From Flavobacterium sp. KJJ (GTDB lineage Bacteria > Bacteroidota > Bacteroidia > Flavobacteriales > Flavobacteriaceae): 64,000 nucleotides of DNA. Position numbers and translations under genes: made by a program. Positions 44,041 to 52,381 of the stretch are shown in pieces. Every line of letters starts with the position of its first letter. The stretch's first letter is position 1. Location: positions 186,001 to 250,000 of the forward strand of contig NZ_JARP01000005.1 of the NCBI RefSeq assembly GCF_000708595.2, written 5' to 3'. The notes under the pieces are model-generated. The model had not been told where the DNA came from. It made no database searches and was given only the letters and a program-made list of their open reading frames with translations.

Positions 44041-44290
44041 TTAGAAATTAGACATAGGTATTGCTGTCCGGAATGATCCAGAGTCTATTGAGACAATACC
44101 AAATTGATTTTGGGAAGTAGAGCGTGTAGGACTGTAAGATGTTATTTATACTTCCCGAATAAACTCAATCTTACGGTTTTCCACACTGTTAATTAGAACT
44201 AGTTTTATATTTTTGTTTTAGTCTGCAGACAAAACTTGAACTAATTTCTATGGCAAAGTAAAGGCGCTTTTAAACCATGGTAGATAAGGG
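44041..44290. promoter_or_regulatory. Conserved intergenic element with interleaved inverted repeats, copy 1
   Basis: Paired arms are GGTATTG/CAATACC (44057, 44094) with an inner GGA/TCC, GGGAAGTA/TACTTCCC (44112, 44149) and GTAAGAT/ATCTTAC (44134, 44168). The last two interleave, as in a pseudoknot or two alternative folds. A perfect plus-strand -7 box TATTTTTG (44208-44215) follows TTACGGTTTTCC (44171-44182); the TTCC is 29 nt from the box. A minus-strand TTACTTTG (44261-44254) probably starts the lipoprotein-kinase transcript, giving it a leader of about 220 nt. All these parts are conserved in copy 2. Confidence 0.7.
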
Positions 44291-44344
44291 ATTCCCAGAA
44301 TTCCCACGTTTTCCTGAGATTCCCATGAATTCCCAAAAATTCCT
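44291..44344. repeat. Helically phased TTCC array, copy 1
   Basis: Six TTCC units (mostly ATTCCCA) begin at 44292, 44301, 44311, 44320, 44330 and 44340, that is spaced 9, 10, 9, 10, 10. They end 13 nt before the divergent gene start. Copy 2 has the same spacing. Confidence 0.75.
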
Positions 44345-44356
44345 AAAAAAAATACC

Positions 44357-44986
44357 ATGCATACGATATTAGAAGAATATAAAAAAGAGATTAAGATTAA
44401 ATACGAGACAGAAAAAGAAGGAGTACATTTTGATTATTTGTTCAGTCCTTCGCGCGGAAAACTCCGCGATTTGTGCTGGCTTATTTTCGAGAATAACCCA
44501 ACACAGGATGATTTAAATGTTTTTAAAAATTTATTTTGTTTAGATTTTGATCACACCAAAAAGAATAAGTTTAAAGAACAAAAAGATAAGTTTAGACCTA
44601 TTGAAACCTTTTTTAAAGGTGAAACAGATCCATCAAATATTGATGCAATAAACCTTGCCGCAATTATGGTCGATTTTCAACCGCGTCCTTTTAAAAAGTT
44701 TAATGAAAAGTATAGAATTGAAGAGCCGAAACGAATTGAAAAAATAGGCAAAGATGTAATTGTTGAAAGAGAGAATGAAGGCATAGAAAAAGTTGTTTTG
44801 GTGGAAAATAAAAATGAAGAATCGAAAGAACATCCTGAAAAAGGAAATCTTTTCTTTGATTTTGCGACTAAATTTTCTAAAATAATGGCTCAGAAAATGT
44901 ATCCGCAAAAAATAATTACGATTGGAATTGGAGCAATTGCTCTCGTGACTTCTGCGTGTTTATACTTTGTGCAGAAAAAAGATTAG
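44357..44986 (+). CDS. One-TM protein with conserved cytoplasmic domain, copy 1 (short form)
   Basis: A 209-residue protein of unknown function. Residues 1-118 are a conserved domain (LRDLCWLIFENN, DDLNVFKNLF, DKFRPIETFFKGE, AAIMVDFQPRPFKKF), about half identical to the paralogue at 55646. A charged linker leads to a TM helix at 186-205 (IITIGIGAIALVTSACLYFV) and the protein stops after KKD. The paralogue continues with about 100 periplasmic residues, which are absent here and leave no visible remnant downstream. It is divergent from the lipoprotein-kinase transcript. I know no named domain for it. Confidence 0.75.
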   Translation: MHTILEEYKKEIKIKYETEKEGVHFDYLFSPSRGKLRDLCWLIFENNPTQDDLNVFKNLFCLDFDHTKKNKFKEQKDKFRPIETFFKGETDPSNIDAINLAAIMVDFQPRPFKKFNEKYRIEEPKRIEKIGKDVIVERENEGIEKVVLVENKNEESKEHPEKGNLFFDFATKFSKIMAQKMYPQKIITIGIGAIALVTSACLYFVQKKD

Positions 44987-45352
44987 ACAGAATACTTTCT
45001 AAATGAAAGTCGGTAGCATTTTGAAATATAGAATGCTTTGGAAGGTAAAAAGAATAATTTTTTAAGAAGTAATTCAGGCATTTAAAAAGTTTGTTTTTTG
45101 GCATATATTAACTGTTATTTATACTATAAAGATAAGAAAAAATAATTTATAAACCTAATAAAATCAATGAAATAAGCGTTTGTTTTGCTTTAAAAACAGA
45201 TTTTTTTCTTGAATTTATTGGTTGGCAATTGCTAATTTTAATGACAAAAAAACATACCTTTTTCTAGGTCATTAATTATCATAAAATTATTTATATTTAT
45301 AAAAAATTATAAAAGATTTTGATCGTAACTATCAGTTCAAAAAACATATTTT
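44987..45352. other. AT-rich gap without recognisable feature
   Basis: 366 bp between two plus-strand genes. I see no credible gene, no strong hairpin and no TAnnTTTG box with good context; it is very AT-rich toward the 45353 start. Confidence 0.5.
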
Positions 45353-45718
45353 ATGAAAAAGCTTCTCCTACTATTAATTGTTTTATGCACTTTTGGCTGT
45401 AAAAAATATGTTGTCTCGTTTGAACAGCCAACAGATATGAAACTGGATAAATTAAAACTGGAAGTATTTCTGGATAAAAAGAAAATTCAAGAAATTAACT
45501 TAAAGGCAACTAATGAAATGCCAGGTTATGAAACAGCAGAACTTTCAATATCAGATGAGGGAAAACATCTTCTTCAGGTTAAAGTAAAAGATACAACCTT
45601 TAGTTATGATTTAAATTACCCCCAAGAAAAATTTGTTCTTGTAACAGCTCATTTAAAACAAAATGGCAAGATTCATATCGGAATTTTAAAACAGCAATAT
45701 CCATTTAGATTTAATTGA
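45353..45718 (+). CDS. Small lipoprotein of unknown function
   Basis: A 121-residue protein with lipobox LCTFGCKK (lipid cysteine about residue 16). The mature part is beta-rich (LDKLKLEVFLDKKKIQEINLKA, AELSISDEGKHLLQVKVKDTTFSYDLNY) like a single carbohydrate-binding or immunoglobulin-type sandwich. I do not recognise a family. It converges on the beta-glucosidase gene with only 14 nt between stops. Confidence 0.7.
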   Translation: MKKLLLLLIVLCTFGCKKYVVSFEQPTDMKLDKLKLEVFLDKKKIQEINLKATNEMPGYETAELSISDEGKHLLQVKVKDTTFSYDLNYPQEKFVLVTAHLKQNGKIHIGILKQQYPFRFN

Positions 45719-45732
45719 TATTCATATCAGTT

Positions 45733-47085
45733 TTAAGCTAAAAAATCTTTGAACCAAAATCCAGATTGTTTTATAGTTCTTTTTTGCGTTTCAAAGTCAA
45801 CATGAATTAATCCGAATCTGGCGCTGTAGCCTTCTGCCCATTCAAAATTATCAGTCAAACTCCATACAAAATAACCATCAACACTATAACCGTCTTGTTT
45901 GGCTTTTAGAATTTGTTCTAAATGATCCTGAATGTAATGTGTTCGCTTAATATCGTATACTTTTCCGTTTGTAACGGTGTCTGGAAAAGCAGCGCCATTT
46001 TCAGTAATTATAATTTTTCTGATGCCTTGATATTCGTTAAATCTTTTTAAGATATTGTATAGGGCAGGAGGATATACTTCCCAACCCATATCTGTCGCTA
46101 TGACGTTTCTTTTTTCAGCGCTGATTAACTCGGCACCGATGTACGGAATCAATAATGAAGATTTTACGACTTCTCGTGTATAACATTGCAGACCAATAAA
46201 ATCAAAATCGAACGCGAGATTATTTAGATCATCTTTTAAAATATAATTATTGAGTTTTTTAAGAACAGGCAAATCTTTCTGCGGATAACCAAGACCTAAA
46301 AGCGGTTCTATAAAAGTTCTGTTGAGTAAAGTATCGACACGTTTTGCGGCTTCAATATCTTTTTGGTTTTGAGAGAAAGGCTCAATGTGAGTGCAGGAAA
46401 AAGTAGTTCCGATATTCGCATCAGTTACTTTTTCGCGAAGTATTTTTGCGCCGGCAACAGTAGCTAAAGTAACGTGGTGCATGGCTTTTAGATAATTTGT
46501 AATTCCTTTTTTTCCGGGTGCGTGAATGCCTAAAAAATAACCGGCTCCTGTAAAAACAGATGGCTCGTTAATCACCATCCAATTTTTTACGCGATCTCCA
46601 AAATGTTTTGCACAAACTTCGACATATTCTGAAAACCAAGAAACCGATTCGCGATTGGTCCATCCGCCTTTTACTTCGAGCGCGTTAGGCAAATCCCAAT
46701 GATAAAGCGTTACCCAAGGTTCTATGCCTTGTGCAAGTAAAGAATCGATGATTTTATTGTAGTAATCAATTCCCGCTTGATTTACAGGATGAATTCCGGT
46801 TGGCATGATTCGAGTCCAGCTGATGGAAAACCTAAAATTCGGAATATTTAATTGATTTATTAAATCGATGTCGCTTTGATACAAATTGTAAAAATCACAA
46901 GCGGTTATGGCATGATGACCATTTTTAATCTTTCCTTTTTGAGATGTAAAAACATCCCAGATTGAAGCGCCTTTTCCGTCAGCATCATGCGCTCCTTCAA
47001 TTTGGAAAGCAGCAGTTGAGACACCCCACAAGAAATCGTCTCCAAATTGGTCTTTATGCAAAAATGAGTTTTCAACTTTATTCAT
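45733..47085 (-). CDS. Glycoside hydrolase family 1 beta-glucosidase
   Basis: A 450-residue cytoplasmic GH1 enzyme of normal length. The N-terminal FLWGVSTAAFQIEGAHDADGKG, acid/base glutamate in NWMVINEPSVFT and nucleophile in KIIITENGAAFPD are all present, as is the C-terminal WSLTDNFEWAEGYSARFGLIHVD. There is no signal peptide, so it would act on imported beta-glucosides or cellobiose. It stands alone, without a sugar transporter or SusCD pair nearby. Confidence 0.95.
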   Translation of the reverse strand: MNKVENSFLHKDQFGDDFLWGVSTAAFQIEGAHDADGKGASIWDVFTSQKGKIKNGHHAITACDFYNLYQSDIDLINQLNIPNFRFSISWTRIMPTGIHPVNQAGIDYYNKIIDSLLAQGIEPWVTLYHWDLPNALEVKGGWTNRESVSWFSEYVEVCAKHFGDRVKNWMVINEPSVFTGAGYFLGIHAPGKKGITNYLKAMHHVTLATVAGAKILREKVTDANIGTTFSCTHIEPFSQNQKDIEAAKRVDTLLNRTFIEPLLGLGYPQKDLPVLKKLNNYILKDDLNNLAFDFDFIGLQCYTREVVKSSLLIPYIGAELISAEKRNVIATDMGWEVYPPALYNILKRFNEYQGIRKIIITENGAAFPDTVTNGKVYDIKRTHYIQDHLEQILKAKQDGYSVDGYFVWSLTDNFEWAEGYSARFGLIHVDFETQKRTIKQSGFWFKDFLA

Positions 47086-47295
47086 TCAAATGTACTTTCC
47101 TTTTAAACTTGTAATTATTAATGAAGGAAAGTAGAATGCATAGCTCTTAAAAAAAGCCATTCTTTGAATGAAACCAAAAAATTTAGATTGAAGAATTTCA
47201 TGACATTTAGTTTTACTCAAATTAATAAAACTAATGTGAATTTATTGTAAAGTGATTATTATCAAATGATTAAATATCAATTTTAAACAACACGA

Positions 47296-47505
47296 CTAAT
47301 CTTCCCATCCGCAAAGTGTGAGTCCGTAGCCTTGGGCTTGAGCCACAGAAACTTTTGTTATTTGATGCCGGCAGGCTGTTAAACCTCGGCAGTTTTCGCT
47401 GTAATGATACTTTTTTGCTCCCGTTGGACCGCAGATATATACTTTAGTTTCAACAGAATTAAAAGATGTCAGCAAAATAAAAAACACGATTGTCAGTTTT
47501 TTCAT
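47296..47505 (-). CDS. Small secreted Cys-rich protein
   Basis: Starting at MKKLTIVFFILLTSF (47505) this is 69 residues with a signal peptide. The mature part VYICGPTGAKKYHYSENCRGL, then CRHQITKVSVAQAQGYGLTLCGWED, carries four cysteines and a histidine in a pattern seen at the C-terminus of some secreted nucleases and adaptor proteins, which suggests metal binding. The alternative ATG at 47526 overlaps the previous stop codon (ATGA), hinting at coupled translation with the lipoprotein upstream. Confidence 0.65.
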   Translation of the reverse strand: MKKLTIVFFILLTSFNSVETKVYICGPTGAKKYHYSENCRGLTACRHQITKVSVAQAQGYGLTLCGWED

Positions 47506-47522
47506 TTGATAAGATTTGGTGA

Positions 47523-47936
47523 TCATTGATGTACGATTAAATAATATTCATTTCCTTTTTGATCCGTTGCTTTGAGTTTTCCGTATCCAATCCACTCTGC
47601 TTTAATTTCGAGATCTTTTATCGAATCAGAAATCAAAATTCCGGCACCATAATTTCCTTCGATATTAATGTTTCCAGAAACTGAATCTCCTTTTACATTA
47701 ATGCCTACTACATCATAATTATATTCATAATGGCCACATTTTCCGGTTCTGTATTCATACTTGCATTTTTTATCAACATGATAGGTTTTTGCTTCTTCTG
47801 CAGTAATCACTTTGCGGTCGTCAGCAGTAATTACCTCCTTATAAAATGTATTAATTTGAGATGGAGGCGGCCCATCTGTTTTTTGGCAGGAAATTGTAAC
47901 TAATAAAATAAGTGAAATCAGGTAGTTTTTTAGCAT
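47523..47936 (-). CDS. Lipoprotein of unknown function
   Basis: A 137-residue protein with lipobox LVTISCQK (cysteine about 17), then DGPPPSQINTFY. The middle KKCKYEYRTGKCGHYEYNYD has two cysteines and many tyrosines, followed by beta-strand segments (GNINIEGNYGAGILISDSIKDLEIKAEWIGYGKL). No family recognised. It overlaps or abuts the small Cys-rich gene and the two are probably expressed together. Confidence 0.65.
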   Translation of the reverse strand: MLKNYLISLILLVTISCQKTDGPPPSQINTFYKEVITADDRKVITAEEAKTYHVDKKCKYEYRTGKCGHYEYNYDVVGINVKGDSVSGNINIEGNYGAGILISDSIKDLEIKAEWIGYGKLKATDQKGNEYYLIVHQ

Positions 47937-48021
47937 AGGCGTTGTATAAGGGTTACGTATTCGATAAAAGTAGTTGGAACTAGTATTCTTTGAAAGCGTA
48001 TTTATACGTGATTAATGTGTT

Positions 48022-49077
48022 TTATTCTGTTTCATAAAGCGCTGCAGTTTCTAGCAATTCTTTTTCAAATTGATAAATATCATCGATAGTCGAAATAGCT
48101 AACTTTGTCTCGTTTTTATTATCGTTAAAAAGACTGATGTATTTTTTGCCTCCATTTAAATGAAGTCGGCATAAAGGTTTACGATTATTATCATCCAACA
48201 AAATTCCGAAATAAGATTGTGTATCGCGATGTACAATTCTGTTTGTTGGTAATTTTCGTCTCAAGATGGCGACTACTATACGATAAGCATCTAATTCTTC
48301 TTCAGTTGTATTAATTTTATTGTCATCCTCAACTGCTGTAACTTCTTCGTCCTGCTGTTTAATTGTTTCTTTAGTAAGAGCGGCATTCAATCGATCATTA
48401 ATTTTATCATTAATAAATTGATTTACTGATTTTTGAACTAAGTCTTTAAATTCATCAACCACTTTTTCAGTAAGTCTGCCTGCGTATACTTTATTAGCAA
48501 ATAGTTTTGTAAAATCGTTTGAAGGATTTTCTAACTCTGCGCTTATTAGTTTTTTAATTTCTTTAATATATTTTAATGAACTTGCATTGCTTATGATATT
48601 ATCAACATTAAAGTTTGCTTTATGAAATTTAGCAATTTCATTGATAGTATTTTCTTTGAGATTTGTAATATCAAATTCCAGAAATGGTTTTTGATCCATT
48701 TTGTTTTGATCATCTAAATCAGTGAAAAACTGATAATGAATACCATTTGTTAAAAGAGCAAAACGAGTTTTAGTAACATGAAAATATCTAAATAATTGCG
48801 AATTATGTATGGTCAGTTTTTCTTTCCAGCTTTTGCATTCTACAATTATAATTGGTTCTCCATTCTGAAAGATGGCATAATCTACCTTTTCGCCTTTTTT
48901 CAGTCCCAGATCAGCAGTAAACTCAGGAACAACTTCAAGTGGATTAAAAGCATCATATCCCAATACATGTATAAATGGCAGTACAAAAGCATGCTTTGTA
49001 GATTCTTCAGTTTCAATTTTACTTTTAAGCTGATTAATTTTATCTGCTAATGATTTAAGTTGAATATTAATTTCCAT
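48022..49077 (-). CDS. Solitary HsdR N-terminal-type PD-(D/E)XK nuclease-like protein
   Basis: A 351-residue protein with the N-terminal nuclease fold of type I restriction subunit R: FVLPFIHVLGYDAFNPLEVVPEF, then catalytic residues Asp66 and Glu80-x-Lys82 in KVDYAIFQNGEPIIIVECKSW. It lacks helicase motifs; the C-terminal half (about 255-345) is a separate domain with ELDAYRIVVAILRRKL. No methylase or specificity gene is nearby, so it is not a complete restriction system. Its promoter shares a motif with the TerB/vWA operon. Confidence 0.85.
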   Translation of the reverse strand: MEINIQLKSLADKINQLKSKIETEESTKHAFVLPFIHVLGYDAFNPLEVVPEFTADLGLKKGEKVDYAIFQNGEPIIIVECKSWKEKLTIHNSQLFRYFHVTKTRFALLTNGIHYQFFTDLDDQNKMDQKPFLEFDITNLKENTINEIAKFHKANFNVDNIISNASSLKYIKEIKKLISAELENPSNDFTKLFANKVYAGRLTEKVVDEFKDLVQKSVNQFINDKINDRLNAALTKETIKQQDEEVTAVEDDNKINTTEEELDAYRIVVAILRRKLPTNRIVHRDTQSYFGILLDDNNRKPLCRLHLNGGKKYISLFNDNKNETKLAISTIDDIYQFEKELLETAALYETE

Positions 49078-49102
49078 TGGTTTTTAGTTTAAATTAATTA
49101 TT

Positions 49103-49146
49103 CAAATGTAAAACCAATCAAAATCAGTATTTTATGGAAATCCGTA
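49103..49146 (-). promoter_or_regulatory. Promoter with TAYGGNWTTCCR motif upstream of the HsdR-N gene
   Basis: A perfect -7 box TACATTTG (49110-49103) preceded by TTACGGATTTCCATAAAATA on the minus strand, whose TTCC starts at 49139, exactly 29 nt upstream. It shares most of 24 nt with the promoter at 52569-52612. Confidence 0.62.
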
Positions 49147-49194
49147 ATTGAGATATTTTATAATGAAGTTTTATTATATGAATTTAAAACAAAA

Positions 49195-49223
49195 AAAAAG
49201 AGGACATTATATTTCCTCTTTTT
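49195..49223 (-). terminator. Intrinsic terminator after the TerB/vWA operon
   Basis: A 10-bp stem AAAAAGAGGA / TCCTCTTTTT, with 9-nt loop and T run on the minus strand, 20 nt past the vWA-like gene. Confidence 0.75.
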
Positions 49224-49243
49224 ACACCTACGTTTTGACTTTA

Positions 49244-50140
49244 TTATTTCTCTAAAATAAAATCCTTAATTATTTTATCCATATTAGATGGCAGATCAGC
49301 ATTTTTGATTTCAAAATGTTTTATTTTCATTTCAGTAAACCATTTGCTCCAATATGTGCGAATCACTTTTTCTTCATAAGGATTATTTTTGCTCGGATTT
49401 ATTCCGACAACTAAAACTTCAAGATTAGATAAGTTATCATTCGTTTTGATAAAACCAAAATCCTGGTCGTGTAATTTTTTCTCCCAGTCTACAGTATTTA
49501 ATCCATTTTTTCTAATTAACTCTGGAGTGATGTATGATGTGCGATTTCCTTCTTTTATGACAGTATTATCGTAAAACATGTATCCATCAGTTAATATAAT
49601 AAGTATGTTTCTGTATTTTTTGTCGATACATTGATCTTGTATCTTATTGTCAAAAAAACTCCAAATGTCTGAACCAATATAATTGTTGTCTTTTATAGCC
49701 GACTGGTAAATTTTTGATGTACTAGACGCATAATTTTTGGTAATTGAATTCAAAAATTCTTTTGAGGCATTATTCTTATCAATAGTAATTTTTAAATTTT
49801 CAGCAATTGAATTTATCTCTGGATCTTTTGGTTCAGGATTAAAAAATAATTGCATTTTATCATTCATTTGTCTTATCCTTTTTGATTTTAAATGCTCTGT
49901 AAAAGCTTCGGAAACTGACTTTATATATCCCAAATCCCTTTGATAATATTCCATCGTTGGGTTAGCATTTTTTTCTAAACTTATTCGATCTGATAAATCA
50001 AGAAGTATACTGATGTTATAATGTTCTGCCACAGAATTTTTAACTGGAATTTCTTTTTCTTCTTTATCAGAATCTTTCTTGCATGAAAAAAATAAAATCA
50101 ATAACAACGACATTGCCATTTTTAGTAAAGTGTTTTTCAT
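49244..50140 (-). CDS. vWA-like lipoprotein
   Basis: A 298-residue lipoprotein (lipobox ILFFSCKK, Cys20). The fold reads as von Willebrand A: strand and metal site NISILLDLSDRIS (residues 43-54, DxS-D variant of the DxSxS MIDAS), then a second strand NILIILTDGYMFYDN with TDG at 184-186, and LEVLVVGINPS late in the protein. The last MIDAS serine is changed. It is the last gene of the TerB-like operon, 4 nt after the coiled-coil membrane protein, so the two probably form one envelope complex. Confidence 0.78.
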   Translation of the reverse strand: MKNTLLKMAMSLLLILFFSCKKDSDKEEKEIPVKNSVAEHYNISILLDLSDRISLEKNANPTMEYYQRDLGYIKSVSEAFTEHLKSKRIRQMNDKMQLFFNPEPKDPEINSIAENLKITIDKNNASKEFLNSITKNYASSTSKIYQSAIKDNNYIGSDIWSFFDNKIQDQCIDKKYRNILIILTDGYMFYDNTVIKEGNRTSYITPELIRKNGLNTVDWEKKLHDQDFGFIKTNDNLSNLEVLVVGINPSKNNPYEEKVIRTYWSKWFTEMKIKHFEIKNADLPSNMDKIIKDFILEK

Positions 50141-50144
50141 AATA

Positions 50145-51413
50145 TTAGTTTTTAAAATATACTAAATGTTGAAAATCAGGATCGATTAAATTCAGTCTTC
50201 CAAGATGTTCTTCGGATAGATTTTCGCATCCTTCGAGCAATTCTACTTTTTCTTTATGAGGTAAAGCGATTTCAGTATTAATGGCTTGAAACCATCCTTC
50301 TTTGTATTGATGATGATAATGAAGATATTCTTTTACAGGAAACACAAAACCATCGATTTTTAATTGAAGTTCTGAAATCTTCCCATTTATAGTAACAATT
50401 TGCTCTTTAAAATCATTGATTTTATTAATGTACTCTGTTTTAAATTTTTCTAGGTTTAATAAATTTTCTTTTTTACCTCTAATAAAAGCCCTGATTTTAT
50501 CAATGTTTTCAAATTCTTTCATAACAAAATCGAACACAAGTCCCCAAATAATATACACTACAAATCCAGCAAATATGATCATCCAGAATTCAGATTCGCC
50601 AAGCGCGATATTTAAATCATATGGAGAAGATTCTGTTGTTTTGTTGAATTCATATATTTTCTTTTCTATTATGTAAGCCAGTAATGCATCAAACAAAAAT
50701 GTTGTTGCAAACAAAGCAATCATTCTGAAGACATTTTTAATTCCTTTGCTCTTTTGTACCATATGAATGATATAGCCCAGACCCATAAAAACAAACGGAA
50801 TCGTGATTACTAAAACACCTTCGAGCCAGCTTGCCTTAAAAGAATTTGTCAGCGCATCTGCGTCAAAAATGGCCGCTGTTAAACTATCATTTGAAAATTC
50901 TTTGAAAAAAGCTGAATATGATGCTGAGATATAAAATACTAATAAATAAAGCGTTATCGGCAGTAGCAAAAATAATCCGATATAAAATTGCGCTTTTAAT
51001 CCTTTCCCATCCTCAATTCCGAATTTATCAGGATTGCGTTTGACTTCAATAATGTCACTTTTTATTTGATCGATTTCATCGTTTATATCTTGTTCTTTCT
51101 TTTCGTAAATACCAATTGCAGCTTCAGATTTTTTAAGTTCAGTTCTGCTTTTTTCCTGTTCTTCTCTGTAAGGCTGTTTTAATCTGTCTTGTTCTAGTTT
51201 TTGTTTTCGGCATTGATCTTCAAAACTCATATATAAATTTTGAAGGCATGCTTTTAGAACAATAGGTTTTCCCGTTGCCTTTACTGATGCAGCAAAACCA
51301 CTTTGATAATAGGTTATTCTTATTTGTTCTCTGTCATTTTCATCTTCTCCAAAAGTATTTGCTGGCGCATCTTCTACTTTTTTCAAGCTAAATAATTGTG
51401 TAAGCGACTTCAT
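50145..51413 (-). CDS. Coiled-coil membrane protein with four TM helices, unknown function
   Basis: A 422-residue protein. Residues 1-60 are a soluble head, 60-125 a charged coiled coil (QKLEQDRLKQPYREEQEKSR), TM helices lie near 143-163, 196-219, 228-249 and 276-297, then a second coiled coil (300-355) and a C-terminal domain. It begins 2 nt after the TerB-like stop and ends 4 nt before the vWA-like gene. I know no family name; the arrangement suggests a membrane scaffold for the TerB-like and vWA-like partners. Confidence 0.7.
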   Translation of the reverse strand: MKSLTQLFSLKKVEDAPANTFGEDENDREQIRITYYQSGFAASVKATGKPIVLKACLQNLYMSFEDQCRKQKLEQDRLKQPYREEQEKSRTELKKSEAAIGIYEKKEQDINDEIDQIKSDIIEVKRNPDKFGIEDGKGLKAQFYIGLFLLLPITLYLLVFYISASYSAFFKEFSNDSLTAAIFDADALTNSFKASWLEGVLVITIPFVFMGLGYIIHMVQKSKGIKNVFRMIALFATTFLFDALLAYIIEKKIYEFNKTTESSPYDLNIALGESEFWMIIFAGFVVYIIWGLVFDFVMKEFENIDKIRAFIRGKKENLLNLEKFKTEYINKINDFKEQIVTINGKISELQLKIDGFVFPVKEYLHYHHQYKEGWFQAINTEIALPHKEKVELLEGCENLSEEHLGRLNLIDPDFQHLVYFKN

Positions 51414-51415
51414 TT

Positions 51416-51811
51416 TTAAGAGTTTAGCTGATTGATAATTTCTTCTTTTTGAATGTTTTTCTGAACACAGTCAATGAGATAATTAGATAAATCGTTGATG
51501 TTTTCGTCGAGAAAATTAAATTTTCTGCAGTATTTTTTAAGCATATTTAATTCGTCATCTGTAATTTTTCCATCTGCCCAAATGATACGCGTAAAGTCAT
51601 ATAAATACTCTATTCTTGTATTTAATTCTTCAGGAATAAGAAGTTCCGTATTAATCGGATTTAAAAAAAGTTTATCCAGTTCTTCACGCGGAATTCCTCT
51701 TTCATCAGCAAAATGATACATCATTTGCAGTTCTAATACATCAAATTGATCGTCAGATAATGCCATTTGATATAATCGCAAAAAATGGCTTTTTAGTTCT
51801 ATTGTTATCAT
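51416..51811 (-). CDS. TerB-like (tellurite-resistance-type) helical protein
   Basis: A 131-residue soluble helical protein. The C-terminal motif IIWADGKITDDELNMLKKYCRKFNF (about 76-100) has the acidic metal-binding turn of TerB/DjlA-type domains, and the first half (SDDQFDVLELQMMYHFADERGI) is the matching helix pair. TerB domains bind metal and occur with vWA proteins and membrane proteins in Ter-type stress systems. It is the fourth gene of the operon, with very tight spacing to the two genes after it. Confidence 0.78.
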   Translation of the reverse strand: MITIELKSHFLRLYQMALSDDQFDVLELQMMYHFADERGIPREELDKLFLNPINTELLIPEELNTRIEYLYDFTRIIWADGKITDDELNMLKKYCRKFNFLDENINDLSNYLIDCVQKNIQKEEIINQLNS

Positions 51812-51823
51812 GGTTTAAGATGT

Positions 51824-52066
51824 TTATTTAGATAAGTTTTCACATGCAATTCCGTCACTGTCACCATCTAGATTTTTGTAACATGATCTATTACTGTTAT
51901 AAGTAGCTTGTGCTTGAGCCTGAGAGGTAAAATCGCCACATGTTTTTGTTGGGCAATTTGAGCTAGGTAGAGTACCTAAAGGTTCTGCTGACTCCGAACA
52001 TGAGATTACTACTCCTAATATTATTAGGGATAAAAATATTAAGGTATATTTTATTCTATTTTTCAT
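51824..52066 (-). CDS. Excalibur-domain calcium-binding lipoprotein
   Basis: Starting at MKNRIKYTLIFLSL (52066) the product has 80 residues and a lipobox GVVISCSES. The C-terminal part, CGDFTSQAQAQATYNS followed by CYKNLDGDSDGIACENL, is a textbook excalibur motif with the DxDxDGxxCE calcium loop and two conserved cysteines. The start overlaps the DUF4236 stop (ATGA), indicating coupled translation. It precedes the TerB-like gene by 12 nt. Confidence 0.85.
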   Translation of the reverse strand: MKNRIKYTLIFLSLIILGVVISCSESAEPLGTLPSSNCPTKTCGDFTSQAQAQATYNSNRSCYKNLDGDSDGIACENLSK

Positions 52067-52290
52067 GATTTTATAATATAAATTAAAGATGTTAATGCCC
52101 CAATGAATGCAAAAACTAACATGCATCCGCTATTTTGATATCGTACTCCAGGAATACCAGTTCTTGTTGAATATCCATTTTTGCTAAATGTTCCTATTTT
52201 TGTTTTTAAACTTGGAGAAATTCCAGATTTGCTAATGTTTAATCCAAGTCCTCCTCCAAGTCTAATTCTTTTTTGAAATCGAAAGCCCAT
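52063..52290 (-). CDS. DUF4236-family small membrane protein
   Basis: A 75-residue protein beginning MGFRFQKRIRLGGGLGLNISKSGISPSLKTKIG, which is the DUF4236 signature, followed by a STRTGIPGVRYQ segment and a C-terminal hydrophobic helix (MLVFAFIGALTSLIYIIKS). Function unknown. It overlaps the excalibur gene by 4 nt and belongs to the TerB/vWA operon. Confidence 0.85.
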   Translation of the reverse strand: MGFRFQKRIRLGGGLGLNISKSGISPSLKTKIGTFSKNGYSTRTGIPGVRYQNSGCMLVFAFIGALTSLIYIIKS

Positions 52291-52381
52291 GATTTTTAGG
52301 TTGAGTTAATTAAAGTTTTTTTTATTGTTTAGAAACTTCTTTTGACGTTTCCTTTTTTCATGTCAATCGAAGTCAAGAGTA

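Noticed and set aside
44291..44344. TTCC array as a CRISPR-like or microsatellite repeat
   Set aside because: Units are 4-7 nt with a 9-10 nt period and no spacers; copy 2 has the same spacing with different filler, which a microsatellite would not show.
44357..44986. Short one-TM protein as a pseudogene of the long form
   Set aside because: The frame ends cleanly after the TM helix and a KKD tail, and no remnant of the outer domain is visible downstream, so a natural short form is more likely.
48022..49077. Type I restriction-modification system
   Set aside because: Only an HsdR-N-type domain is present; no helicase motifs, methylase or specificity subunit nearby.
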